Assembly (NCBI RefSeq): GCF_900110255.1
Contig: NZ_FODD01000031.1
Coordinates: 38,210 to 102,209 of the forward strand
Source of the DNA: Actinacidiphila rubida
Lineage (GTDB): Bacteria > Actinomycetota > Actinomycetes > Streptomycetales > Streptomycetaceae
Length of the DNA stretch: 64,000 bases
Reading direction: 5' to 3'
The notes beneath the pieces are model-generated. The model was not told the origin of the DNA. It saw only the letters and a list, made by a program, of their open reading frames with translations, and did no database searches. Positions within the stretch are counted from its first letter, which is position 1. Each line of letters starts with the position of its first letter. Shown here in pieces: positions 24,030 through 32,512 of this stretch. Both the position numbers and the translations under genes were made by a program.

Positions 24030-25109
24030 TCAGCGCAGCACCGCCGCCAGCAGGTCGGCCCCCAGCGCCGTCAGATCGGGCACGTTGACGCTGTAACGGA
24101 CGTAGCGGCCCTGGCGGCTGGCCGTGAGCAGGCCCGCGCGGCGCAGGACGGCGAGGTGCCGGGAGACTTCCGGGGCCGAGAGCTCCCAGGCGTGGGCCAG
24201 TTCACCGGTGGTGTGGGGGCCGCGGGCCAGGGTGCGCAGCAGCCGCAGCCGTACGGGATGCGCGAGTGCCTCCAGGCGGAGGGTGACCGTTTCCAGCGGC
24301 ACCGGCTGCGCGGGACTCGGCTCGGCGACGGGGTACTGCACCACCGGCTGCCAGCCGGGCGCGTGGACCGCCACCAGGTGCGGGCGGCCGAAGACGCTGG
24401 GGAGGAAGGTCACCCCGGCGCCCTGCGCGGTGGTCGCGTTGTCCTGCAGCTTGTCCACGACGATGCTGGCGCCGTCCGGCCCCAGGGCGACCGCGCCGGA
24501 GACCGACGCGAGGGCCGCTCCGACGCCCTGGCGCTTCAGCAGGTCGTTCTTCAGCCGCAGGTCGGTGGCGAGTTGCGCGGCGGCACCCGTCCAGGCGGCG
24601 TCGAAGAAGGCCTCGGCGCACGCTTCGAGGGTGTGCCGCACCCGCGCCCGCACGGCTGCGGGGTCCGCGAGCAGCCGTTCCGCGAAGGCTTCTTGGAGCG
24701 CGCCGCGGGCCTGGGCGAGGTCCAGGGCCCGTTCGCGCGCCGCCGCGTCGGCGAGTGGTGACGGCGAACCGAAACGGACCCGGTTGCTGCCGCACGTGGT
24801 GACGAGCGCGGCGGTCACATACGTTTCGTCGTCGATCCGGTCCACGTCGTCCAGTTCCTCGGCGAGGGTCGGCCGGGGACGCGCGGGGACCAGGAAGTCG
24901 GCGCGTGAGGAGCGCCAGAGGAACTCCGCCTCCCTGAGCCGCTCGGCCAGCTCCGGCCGCAGCCCGGCCCAGACGTCCCCGGCCCAGCCGGCGAGCTGCG
25001 GATGATGCCCGGGTTCGGCCAGCACGTGCAGCATCGCGGTCAGTTCGGCCAGCGGCGAGGCGGCGAACCGCACTCGTCCGGACGGCACGCCACCGATGTC
25101 GATCCTCAA
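24030..25109 (-). CDS. ArsR-family regulator with long N-terminal domain (DUF5937 type)
   Basis: About 359 residues. Residues 1-255 form a large alpha/beta domain seen in actinobacterial ArsR relatives (RFAASPLAELTAMLHVL, WAGLRPELAERLREAEFLWRSSRADFLVP). The C-terminal 90 are a typical ArsR winged helix (LEALAHPVRLRLLRTLARGPHTTGELAHAWELSAPEVSRHLAVLRRAGLLTASRQGRYVRYSVN). There is no CxC metal-binding motif in the recognition helix, so the ligand is probably not a metal. The TTG at 25109 has GAGGGAG 5 nt upstream; GTG 25115 is too close to it. It is divergent from an MFS gene, with a perfect 16-bp-arm palindrome between them, the standard layout of a repressor and the exporter it controls. Confidence 0.88.
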   Translation of the reverse strand: MRIDIGGVPSGRVRFAASPLAELTAMLHVLAEPGHHPQLAGWAGDVWAGLRPELAERLREAEFLWRSSRADFLVPARPRPTLAEELDDVDRIDDETYVTAALVTTCGSNRVRFGSPSPLADAAARERALDLAQARGALQEAFAERLLADPAAVRARVRHTLEACAEAFFDAAWTGAAAQLATDLRLKNDLLKRQGVGAALASVSGAVALGPDGASIVVDKLQDNATTAQGAGVTFLPSVFGRPHLVAVHAPGWQPVVQYPVAEPSPAQPVPLETVTLRLEALAHPVRLRLLRTLARGPHTTGELAHAWELSAPEVSRHLAVLRRAGLLTASRQGRYVRYSVNVPDLTALGADLLAAVLR

Positions 25110-25147
25110 CGTCACTCCCTCAGTCTCGCCGGTGGGACGGCCCACGA

Positions 25148-25182
25148 CCGCGCCGGTTGACGGTTTCCGTCAACCGGCGCGG
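25148..25182. promoter_or_regulatory. 16-bp-arm palindrome between divergent ArsR and MFS genes
   Basis: CCGCGCCGGTTGACGG (25148-25163) and CCGTCAACCGGCGCGG (25167-25182) are perfect inverted repeats with a 3-nt TTT centre. A GTTGACG half-copy recurs at 25205-25211, just before the MFS start. It is a probable operator for the ArsR-type regulator and contains a TTGACG -35-like hexamer. Confidence 0.75.
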
Positions 25183-25214
25183 CCGGCCCGCCGGCCGAAC
25201 GCACCGTTGACGCC

Positions 25215-26543
25215 ATGACCTCCACCACCGGGCTCCGGCCCCGCGCCCTCGTCCACGCCTCCGGAGGCCCCCGCTACGCCGTCGCCCTGGCCGTCGACGC
25301 GCTCGGCACCGGCCTGCTGCGTCCCTTCCTGCTGCTCTACGGCGTGACGGTGCTGAGGCTGTCCGCGTCGGCCACCGGCGTCGCCATGACGGCCGGTGTC
25401 GTCGTCGCGCTGGGGTGCATGCCCGCGGTGGGCCGGTGGCTGGACCGGGGCGCGCGCAGCACGGTCGTGGCGGCGTCGATGCTGGTGCGGGTGCTGGGCG
25501 TGGCGCTCCTGCTGGCCGCCCCGCCGGGGCACGTGTGGCCGTTCACGGCGGCGGCGCTCTTCCTCGGCATCGGCAACCAGGCCTGGCCGGCGGCCCATGC
25601 GGCACTCGTGGCGACGGTCGCCCACGGCCGCGAACGCGACGCCGCTCTCGCGGGAGGCCGCGCACTGCGCAACGCCGGCCTGGGTGCGGGCGCCCTCCTC
25701 GCCACCGCGTGCCTGGCGGGTGGCAGCACCGCGTTCCAGGCGCTGGCCGGCGTCACCGGACTCGCCTACCTCGTCGCGGCGGCCTTGGCATGGTCGGTCC
25801 ACCTGGACGCGGGTCCGGCCGCGGGTCCGGCCGCAGGCCCGGCACGCGGTAGTGAGGAGGGCGCTCGCGCCGACCGGGCCGCACCCCGGATGCGCGCGCT
25901 GCTGGCCGCGAACGTCGTCTACGTCTTCTGCCTCAACGTCCCCGAAGTCGCCCTCCCCCTGGTCCTGGTGACCCAGTTGCACGAGTCCCCGGTGTGGTCG
26001 GCGGCCGTCTTCGTCGCGAACACGGTGCTGGTGGTCACCCTGCAGGTGCCGGTGACCGCGGTGATGTCCCGCTTCCCCCGGCGGGCCGTGCTGGCGCTCT
26101 CCGGCGCGGTCCTCGCCGCGTCCTACCTCGGCTTCCTCGGGGCCACCTCACTCGGACACGGCTGGAGCGCCCCGGCCGTCGCCGCGGTGTCCGTGGTGTG
26201 CACCGTCGGCGAGATCCTCTACGCCGGCAGCGCCACCGCACTCGTCACCGCCCTCGCCCCGGCGCGTGTCCTGGGCCGCGCCCTCGCCCGGTTCCAGCTC
26301 TCCACCGGCTTCGGCCTCGCCGTCTCCCCGGCGGTCGTCACCGCTCTCGCCGCGCGCGGCCCGGCCGCCCTCTGGGGCAGCCTCGCCGCCGCGACGCTGC
26401 TGTCCGCGGCCGCCGTCGCCGCCGAGAAGGACCAGGGAACGCGGCTCGGCCGCCGCCGGCGGGGCGACGGCCGGATGCGCGTGCGTCACGAGGACGACCT
26501 CGACGCACGGTGGCCGACGGCCTGCCAGAAGCTGCCCGGATGA
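25215..26543 (+). CDS. MFS transporter (probable drug exporter)
   Basis: A 442-residue permease with twelve predicted transmembrane helices in two halves. The segments include YAVALAVDALGTGLLRPFLLLYGV (first helix), ATGVAMTAGVVVALGCMPAVGRWLDRGARSTVVAASMLVR (a motif-A-like GRWLDRG loop), a charged Ala/Gly/Pro central linker near 205-230, and TALAPARVLGRALARFQLSTGFGLAVSPAVVTAL late. This plan fits drug/H+ antiporters; the substrate is unknown. The basic C-terminal tail is soluble. Divergent from the ArsR regulator, with the operator palindrome 33 bp upstream of its ATG. Confidence 0.88.
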   Translation: MTSTTGLRPRALVHASGGPRYAVALAVDALGTGLLRPFLLLYGVTVLRLSASATGVAMTAGVVVALGCMPAVGRWLDRGARSTVVAASMLVRVLGVALLLAAPPGHVWPFTAAALFLGIGNQAWPAAHAALVATVAHGRERDAALAGGRALRNAGLGAGALLATACLAGGSTAFQALAGVTGLAYLVAAALAWSVHLDAGPAAGPAAGPARGSEEGARADRAAPRMRALLAANVVYVFCLNVPEVALPLVLVTQLHESPVWSAAVFVANTVLVVTLQVPVTAVMSRFPRRAVLALSGAVLAASYLGFLGATSLGHGWSAPAVAAVSVVCTVGEILYAGSATALVTALAPARVLGRALARFQLSTGFGLAVSPAVVTALAARGPAALWGSLAAATLLSAAAVAAEKDQGTRLGRRRRGDGRMRVRHEDDLDARWPTACQKLPG

Positions 26544-26599
26544 TCGCTCATCCCTGATCCCGCCTGCCCGGCAGGGGCCGAGCGCATGAGGAGCGGCGG

Positions 26600-26896
26600 T
26601 CAGTGCCGACCGGTCGCCCGCCGGGAAGCCTCGGCCGCTTCCGCTTGGCGGGCCCGTCGTTCGAATGCACGCGCCTGCTTGTCCAGCACGCGTTGCTCCG
26701 TGTCCGGGTGCCGGTCCATCCACCACGAGGAGGCCACCGCAAGGACGGTCAGCACGAATGCCACGGCCCCCGCCACGTACGAAACGGTCGAGCTGTGGTT
26801 CCCACCGAACCACCACACCAGCACCAGGGCAGCGTCCGTCGCCAGGCCTCGTACGGCGATACGGCGCGTACGTACGGAGAATCGTCTGCCAGACAT
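26600..26896 (-). CDS. Small two-helix membrane protein
   Basis: A hypothetical protein of 98 residues. A basic N-terminus (MSGRRFSVRTRRIAVRG) precedes two transmembrane segments (DAALVLVWWFGG and VSYVAGAVAFVLTVLAVASSWWM) and a charged cytoplasmic helix (DKQARAFERRARQAEAAEASRRATGRH). No family recognised. ATG at 26896 has only a weak ribosome site; longer upstream starts lack hydrophobic continuity. Convergent with the MFS gene. Confidence 0.55.
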   Translation of the reverse strand: MSGRRFSVRTRRIAVRGLATDAALVLVWWFGGNHSSTVSYVAGAVAFVLTVLAVASSWWMDRHPDTEQRVLDKQARAFERRARQAEAAEASRRATGRH

Positions 26897-27254
26897 GACC
26901 GGGAACCTATCCCAAGCTCCAACCATCCTTGTGCCAGGGGTAGTTGAGCTCGCGCCAGAGAAGCCCGATCTGCCTTTCAGCAGATCCCCGGCGACCAACG
27001 GGCCGCCGCCGCATCCTCAAGCTGTGGCCGATCGGTGACGTCGTGAGGGCGATGGATCACCGGGACTCTGGTCAGAGCGCGCCGCGGCAGCTCACCTGGG
27101 CGGCAGGTTGTGCCATGTGTGTCGGCACGCACCTTTGCCATACGTCTGCCTGCGCTGGGAGTCGGCGACGGAGAACACCGAGACGAGGACACGGAACGCC
27201 TTGACGTGCTCGTCGGCCGGAAGGGCTGCGAACCCGTAGCGAGGTGGGTCCGCG
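26897..27254. other. Intergenic stretch with a possible coding remnant
   Basis: On the minus strand an open reading ending at 27092 gives ADEHVKAFRVLVSVFSVADS and then QRRQTYGKGACRHTWHNLPPR before a stop. This looks like the C-terminal end of a real protein, but it has no start codon of its own and begins where the neighbouring gene ends. I do not recognise the family. The rest of the stretch holds nothing supported. Confidence 0.3.
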
Positions 27255-28022
27255 TCAGACGTGGCACCTCAGATTCACCAGCAGCACGTCTTCCGGCACG
27301 TCGCGCAGGTAGGCGTCCACGAAACTCTGGCCCGTGGGGATCTCCGGTTCGTGCGGGCATTCCTTTGGGCTGTGGCACGCGCCGTGGATGCCGCGGCCGC
27401 CGTCCTCACACCACCAGCCTCCCAGCGTGAGCACGTTGCGCCGCGGGAGCGCACGGCCGACCTGACGGCGTACGAAACACTCACGCCGGTGCGCTCCGAC
27501 CTCCAAGACCGGATCGATGAAGCCCAGAAACCAGGAGTCGTAGCCAGGGACCCGAAGCTCCCTCAGTGCCGTGTCAAAGGCCCGGACGAGCGGTTGCGCG
27601 CGATACTCCTCACTGGCTTGGTCAGAGGAGTAGGTCCGTCCATTCACCCGCGCGTAGAACGTCGAGTAGGGCTCCGCCGGCGGCAGGGCGAGCTCCAGAT
27701 CAGCCCAGAGATCCCAGGCTTGCCCGGCCAAGTCGGCAGCCTGAACCTCGTTGGCGGACAGGTCGAGCAGTCCTCTCGGACCTCCGGCACATTCCAGGGC
27801 CTCGCCTCGGTCCGAGCCACCGCGAATGAGCCGACGGTCCCCCTCCCAACCAGGGAGCGGGACGAACGCGCCTTCGTCCTTGATCGTCCAGGCATCCCAG
27901 ATGTCCAGCTCTTCACCCCGGGTGAAGTCCAACATGAACGGCGCCATCGCGCGGTCGATCGCCTCGTCGAGTCGACCTCGGGCATCGCCCGGGAGGCAGA
28001 CCACGATTCTCATGCCTGCCAT
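27255..28022 (-). CDS. Hypothetical cytoplasmic protein
   Basis: About 255 residues with no family I can name. It opens MAGMRIVVCLPGDARGRLDEAIDRAMAPFMLDFTRGEELDIWDAWTI, then has several Trp-rich acidic segments (GQAWDLWADLELALPPAEPYSTFYAR, FDTALRELRVPGYDSWFLGFIDPVL). A C-terminal region has three Cys/His clusters (NVLTLGGWWCEDGGRGIHGACHSPKECPHEPEIP) and closes with VDAYLRDVPEDVLLVNLRCHV. The product is probably globular. Codon use and the Cys-rich end suggest a real gene. ATG 28022 follows a G-rich stretch; ATG 28013 is an alternative. Confidence 0.6.
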   Translation of the reverse strand: MAGMRIVVCLPGDARGRLDEAIDRAMAPFMLDFTRGEELDIWDAWTIKDEGAFVPLPGWEGDRRLIRGGSDRGEALECAGGPRGLLDLSANEVQAADLAGQAWDLWADLELALPPAEPYSTFYARVNGRTYSSDQASEEYRAQPLVRAFDTALRELRVPGYDSWFLGFIDPVLEVGAHRRECFVRRQVGRALPRRNVLTLGGWWCEDGGRGIHGACHSPKECPHEPEIPTGQSFVDAYLRDVPEDVLLVNLRCHV

Positions 28023-28159
28023 GCAAGCCCCCCACGTGAACGACCGGGCCACGAAGGTCTCACACCAGCAGGCGCGGGTCACAACCAATGTGCCCAGCCG
28101 GCAAGGACTCGCGGCGGGGCACGCCGGGCTCGGCGACGGCGTCCTCCGCCTCGCGGCAC

Positions 28160-29299
28160 CTACTTCGTGGCCGGGAGGCGCTGGATCGCCAGCAGGGCGA
28201 CGTCATCGGCCGGTTCCCTTCCCACGTGGCTGAACAGGTCGCCTTGGATCTCCCGCAGCAGGGCGTCGGGGGTGGACCCGGAGAAGGAACCCAGTCGCTC
28301 GCCCAGCGGGTAGAAGTCCCCGCTCGGCGAACGGGCCTCGATGACGCCGTCGGTGTAGAGCAGCAGGATGTCGCCTGGTTCGAAGGCGATCGAGTCGATG
28401 TGCAGAGCCGTGGCGGGTAGTCCACCCATGCCCAGCGGTGGCGAGGAGTGGTCGAAGTCGAGGGTCGTGACGTGCCTTCGGTGGATCAGCAGGGGCGGCG
28501 GGTGCCCGCAGTTGATCAGTTCGGCGGGCTCGTCCCGATCGGGGATCTCCAGCATGAGCGCGGTGATGAAGTGCTCGCCGAGATCGTCCTGGACATCCGC
28601 GACCTCCTCGATGTCCCGGCTGACGCTCTCCTCCAGCGCTGCCACGAGATCAGGCAGCGTAGGGCAGCGGTGGGCGCCCTCCCGGAAGGCTCCGAGAACA
28701 ACCGACACCTCGCCTATGGCGGAAACGCCTTTGCCCCGAACGTCTCCCATGATCACTCGGGTGCAAGGATCGGACCCCCGCTCGGTGGCGAAGAGGTCGC
28801 CTCCTATCTGAGCCTCGTCCTCGGCTGCGAGATAGAGCCATCCCAGCCGCAGAGGGCCGATCTGACGCGGCGGAGGCCGCAGGACGCATCTCTGCGCCGC
28901 GTCGGCCACTGACCGCAACCGCGTCAGCTGCCAGGTTCGGTGTTCCCGCACATAGCTCGTCGCGACCATGGCAGCGCAGAGGCCCGCCAGGGCCGCGAAC
29001 TGCGCTATGTGGTTGGTCATACTCTCGCCGTTGTATCCGTCGACGAGTTCCTGGGCGGCAATCGCCACGAGGGCCACGAACGCGGTCATCCGCGGCCCCG
29101 CGAAGGCGGCGGTCACGGCGGGGGCCAGCGCGACGAGCGGACCGAGGTGGACGGACGTCGAGGACATCATGTCCACCACGCTGATCACCGCGACTATCGC
29201 GAGCGGCACCACTATTGCTGCGCGGCCCCACGGCCTCGTCATCAGGCGGTTCCACTCGGCACGCCAACCGTCCACAACACAAGTATGGCGCCGAGCCAC
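28160..29299 (-). CDS. Membrane-anchored PP2C-type (SpoIIE/RsbU) serine phosphatase
   Basis: Dephosphorylates anti-sigma-factor antagonists or similar phosphoproteins. Residues 20-115 contain about four transmembrane helices (AAIVVPLAIVAVISVV, LGPLVALAPAVTAAFAG, MTAFVALVAIAAQELV, IAQFAALAGLCAAMVAT). Residues 145-375 are a complete SpoIIE-type PP2C domain: LYLAAEDEAQIGGDLFA (first acidic metal ligands), VIMGDVRGKGVSAIGEVSVVLGAFR, FITALMLEI, INCGHPPPLLI, ILLLYTDGVIEARSPSGDFY and REPADDVALLAIQ. There is no PAS, GAF or kinase domain, so sensing would be through the membrane part. No partner anti-sigma gene is nearby. Confidence 0.92.
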   Translation of the reverse strand: MARRHTCVVDGWRAEWNRLMTRPWGRAAIVVPLAIVAVISVVDMMSSTSVHLGPLVALAPAVTAAFAGPRMTAFVALVAIAAQELVDGYNGESMTNHIAQFAALAGLCAAMVATSYVREHRTWQLTRLRSVADAAQRCVLRPPPRQIGPLRLGWLYLAAEDEAQIGGDLFATERGSDPCTRVIMGDVRGKGVSAIGEVSVVLGAFREGAHRCPTLPDLVAALEESVSRDIEEVADVQDDLGEHFITALMLEIPDRDEPAELINCGHPPPLLIHRRHVTTLDFDHSSPPLGMGGLPATALHIDSIAFEPGDILLLYTDGVIEARSPSGDFYPLGERLGSFSGSTPDALLREIQGDLFSHVGREPADDVALLAIQRLPATK

Positions 29300-29476
29300 G
29301 ACACCGGCAGATGTTCGACAACTGGCCGCCGGCGTCGGCCCGGCGGCCAGGAGTCCACCTGGCCGGAGCTCCCGATCCCGCCCTGTTCCCGGACAACGAG
29401 GACGCCCTCAAGGTCGCGCACGCCTACGCGGCGGGCTGCCGCGCGACTGGACCGGAGGACGTCCGGGGCAGGCCGC

Positions 29477-31249
29477 TCACAGGTCCAGGACGACCTCTCC
29501 GGCAGGTTTGGAGCAGCAGATCAGGATGTTGCCTTCGCCAGGGGGCTCGACGGGATCGGGCGAGTAGTCGACAGCACCCGACATCAACGCGAGTTCGCAG
29601 GTGTGGCAGACCCCGGTGCGACACGACCACCGGACCGGGACGTCGCAGGCCTCGGCGAGCTCGAGGAGGGACTCCTGGGCGTCGTTCCAGGGGACGTTGA
29701 GTCCGGTGCGAGCGAAGGACACCTGCGGTCCCGAGCCTGCCGGTCCGGCCGGCTGGTGCGGTGCCGTCGCCGCTGCGGCCTTGATGCCCGGGGTGATGGC
29801 AGCGCCTGAGCCGAAGATCTCGGTGTGGACGCGGGAGGCGTCCAGGCCGTAGTCGACGAGCGAGGCGGTGACGCTGTCCATGAAGGCGGCCGGCCCGCAC
29901 AGGTACGCGTCGGCATCGGTGGGCAGGCCGATCCGCCGGACGACATCGGCGGAGAGGCGACTGGCCGCGGTGTAGTCGACGCCCAGCCGGTCGGCGTCGG
30001 TGGGCCTGCTGTAGTAGACGGTCGCCCGCGCGTTCGGCAGCGCCGCGATCAGGTCGCGGCTTTCCTGCGCGAAGGGATGCTCGGTGCCGTCACGCGCGCC
30101 GTGCAACCACCACACCTGGCGGGAGGACTGGTCCCGAGCGAGGCTGTGCAGCATGGCCAGGACCGGGGTGGCACCGACCCCCGCGGACAGCAGGACGACG
30201 GGATTGTCGCCCCGGGTCAGGCAGAACGTGCCGCGAGGAGCTGCGGCCTCCAGGTGGTCGCCGACGCGGATGTGCGCTCGCAGCTCGTTGCTGGCGGCGC
30301 CATGCGGTTCGACCTTCACGCTGATGCGGTACGCGCCGGTGCCCGGTGCGCCGGAGAGCGAGTAACTGCGGATGAGCGGCGCGGCGCCCCCTTCGGGCTG
30401 GACCTTGACGGTGATGAACTGCCCCGGCAGCGCCTCCGGCAGCGGGGAGCCGTCGGCGGCGGCCAACCCCAGGGAGAACACGCTGCGGCTCTCCGGGTGG
30501 ATGCGCGTGACGGTCAACGGGCGGAAGCCGGGCCAGGCCGGGGGCGCCGCGGTGGCCGCGGCGTTGAGCCCGGCACTCCCGGTGGAGCTGCCGCCCTCCT
30601 GGTTCTCGTCCTGTTCCAGGAGGGTCTTCATGGAGCCTTGCCAGCCGGGGCTGAGGGCGGGGATCCGGAGGGCTCTCTCGACCTGCTCGCGGGTGTGGCC
30701 GGGCAGGTACAGCACCCGGTCGATCTCCTCGACGGTCATCGCCTCGGGGCCCGTGGACTCCTTGACGATGTCCTGCGCTGCCTCGACCTCGCCTTCCTCG
30801 ATGACGCGCAGGTAGAACCCGGGGCGGTGGTGTGCCACCAGCAGGGCGGCCATTCTTGGCTCTCCCATGCGCAGACCCACCCGGTAACAGGTCACGCGGG
30901 GCTGGGTGACCTCGAACAGCGCCTCTCCGATGCGGTAGCGATCACCGATGCAGACTTCGTCGTCCGGCAGGCCCGCGACGGTGAAGTTCTCGCCGAACAC
31001 ACCAGGGGCGAGATCGTCGCGCCCCAGCTCCTTCTCCCAGTGCCGGTAGGAATCGAGTTGGTAGACCAGGACCGCTCGCTGTTCACCGCCGTGGCCGCCG
31101 AGGTCTCCCTGGCCGTCGCCGTCGATGTTGAGGCGCCGCACCATCCGCGGTCCGGTCACGGTCTGCTTGTAGACGCCGGTGTGTACGGTCCTGCCGTGCC
31201 AGGGGACGTCTTGCGGCATCCCCACATTCACCGCTGACAACGTCGCCAC
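29477..31249 (-). CDS. MOSC domain - ferredoxin reductase - 2Fe-2S fusion oxidoreductase
   Basis: A 590-residue multidomain protein. An N-terminal MOSC domain (about 10-150; GDGQGDLGGHGGEQRAVLVYQLDSYRHW, FGENFTVAGLPDDEVCIGDRYRIG, PRVTCYRVGLRMG with the conserved Cys) is the YiiM-like molybdenum-cofactor type. A 3-alpha linker follows (about 155-215). Then come a ferredoxin-NADP reductase FAD domain (RSYSLSGAPG), an NAD domain (LLSAGVGATPVLAMLHSL, YLCGPAAFMDSV) and a C-terminal plant-type 2Fe-2S domain with CRTGVCHTC and a distal Cys. It could be a self-sufficient electron supplier for a molybdenum-linked reduction of N-hydroxylated compounds (inference). GTG 31249 has GGAGG 7 nt upstream. Confidence 0.9.
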   Translation of the reverse strand: MATLSAVNVGMPQDVPWHGRTVHTGVYKQTVTGPRMVRRLNIDGDGQGDLGGHGGEQRAVLVYQLDSYRHWEKELGRDDLAPGVFGENFTVAGLPDDEVCIGDRYRIGEALFEVTQPRVTCYRVGLRMGEPRMAALLVAHHRPGFYLRVIEEGEVEAAQDIVKESTGPEAMTVEEIDRVLYLPGHTREQVERALRIPALSPGWQGSMKTLLEQDENQEGGSSTGSAGLNAAATAAPPAWPGFRPLTVTRIHPESRSVFSLGLAAADGSPLPEALPGQFITVKVQPEGGAAPLIRSYSLSGAPGTGAYRISVKVEPHGAASNELRAHIRVGDHLEAAAPRGTFCLTRGDNPVVLLSAGVGATPVLAMLHSLARDQSSRQVWWLHGARDGTEHPFAQESRDLIAALPNARATVYYSRPTDADRLGVDYTAASRLSADVVRRIGLPTDADAYLCGPAAFMDSVTASLVDYGLDASRVHTEIFGSGAAITPGIKAAAATAPHQPAGPAGSGPQVSFARTGLNVPWNDAQESLLELAEACDVPVRWSCRTGVCHTCELALMSGAVDYSPDPVEPPGEGNILICCSKPAGEVVLDL

Positions 31250-31358
31250 AACGCCACCTCCCTGTGGGCGCGCCTCCCGGGCGCCGAGGCCGGGAAGCGC
31301 GTGCTCTTCGGCTGCCGCGTCCGTGGGCGGCCGCCGGAGCGGATCTGGCTGACGTGCA

Positions 31359-32225
31359 TCAGGTGAGGACGCGTCCGAGGAACCCGTGGATGTACCCGCT
31401 GATGGCGTCCAGGTGTGTCTCGAGGGCGAAGTGGCCGGCGGGCAGCAGGTGCACTTCGGCGTCGGGCAGGTCACGGGAGAAGGCTCGCGCGCCATCCGGC
31501 CCGAAGATCTCGTCCCGCTCACCCCAGACCGCCAGCAGGGGCACCTGGCTGGAGCGGAAGTACTCCTGCAGCTTCGGGTAGCCGTCGATGTTCGCCGGGT
31601 AGTCACGGAACAGCGCCAGCTGGACCTCGTCGTTCCCGGGCCGCTCCAGCAGAAGCTGGTCGAGTGTCCAGGTGTCCGGACTGACCAGACCGGTGTCGGG
31701 CGCGCCGTTCTCGTACTGCCAACGCGTCGTGCTCGGGCTGAACTTCGCCCGCGCGCCGGGTTCCGTGTCGCGGCTCGGCTCGCTGGCGTACGCGAACAGG
31801 TCGTCCCAGAACGGTCGGGTGAAGCCCTCCATGTAGGCGTTCCCGCTCTGCGAGATGATCGCGCTGACGTCGAAGGAGGGGTCGAGCGCCAGGCGCCAGC
31901 CGATCGGCGCTCCGTAGTCGTGCACGTAGACGGCGAAGCGGCTGATGCCGAGATGGTTCAGAAGGCCCGCGGTGATGCCTGCGAGATTGTCGAAGGTGTA
32001 GTCGAACTCGTCCACCTTGGGCATGGCCGAATGGCCGTACCCGATATGGTCGGTGGCGATGACGTGATAGTCGTCGGCCAGCGCGGGAACGAGATGGCGG
32101 AACATGTGGGAACTGCTCGGGAATCCGTGGAGCAGGAGCACCACGGGTGCGTCACCGGGCCCCGCTTCACGATAGAAGACCTTCTGTCCGTTGATGGTCG
32201 CCGTCTTGTGATGCGTGGGAAGCAC
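31359..32225 (-). CDS. Alpha/beta hydrolase, haloalkane dehalogenase/epoxide hydrolase type
   Basis: A cytoplasmic hydrolase of 288 residues. Oxyanion motif LLLHGFPSSSHMFRHL near 30-45, DHIGYGHSAMP, and nucleophile elbow VHDYGAPIGWRLA, where the nucleophile is Asp rather than Ser, as in dehalogenases and soluble epoxide hydrolases. The late acid and histidine lie in LLAVWGERDEIFGPDGA and LLPAGHFALETH. Substrate unknown. GTG 32225 is preceded by AGGAGG at 5 nt, so the longer upstream frame is discarded. It lies upstream of the MOSC fusion on the same strand with a 109-bp gap, possibly co-transcribed, and is divergent from the flavin-binding protein gene. Confidence 0.9.
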   Translation of the reverse strand: MLPTHHKTATINGQKVFYREAGPGDAPVVLLLHGFPSSSHMFRHLVPALADDYHVIATDHIGYGHSAMPKVDEFDYTFDNLAGITAGLLNHLGISRFAVYVHDYGAPIGWRLALDPSFDVSAIISQSGNAYMEGFTRPFWDDLFAYASEPSRDTEPGARAKFSPSTTRWQYENGAPDTGLVSPDTWTLDQLLLERPGNDEVQLALFRDYPANIDGYPKLQEYFRSSQVPLLAVWGERDEIFGPDGARAFSRDLPDAEVHLLPAGHFALETHLDAISGYIHGFLGRVLT

Positions 32226-32512
32226 ATCGACCTCCTGCCTCGTCAGGCACTCCCGGGTGACGTCGTCGCTCCGCGCAGATGACGCCTCCTTCCTTTCCAC
32301 GCTAGCCCTGACCTGAGGGAGGGACAACGCGACAGGACGGCCACGGATCTCCCGGCGACGAGCGCACCGTTACCCTGTGAAGCAGGGCCGCCCAAAAGCA
32401 GCCGGCGAAGAGGCGACGCCCTCGGAGGGCCGTTTTCCCACCGCAGTACTGGTACCGCCTCGCCGCGTGCTGGCAGCACTCGATTTCACGGACAGTGGTG
32501 AGGGATGACCGA

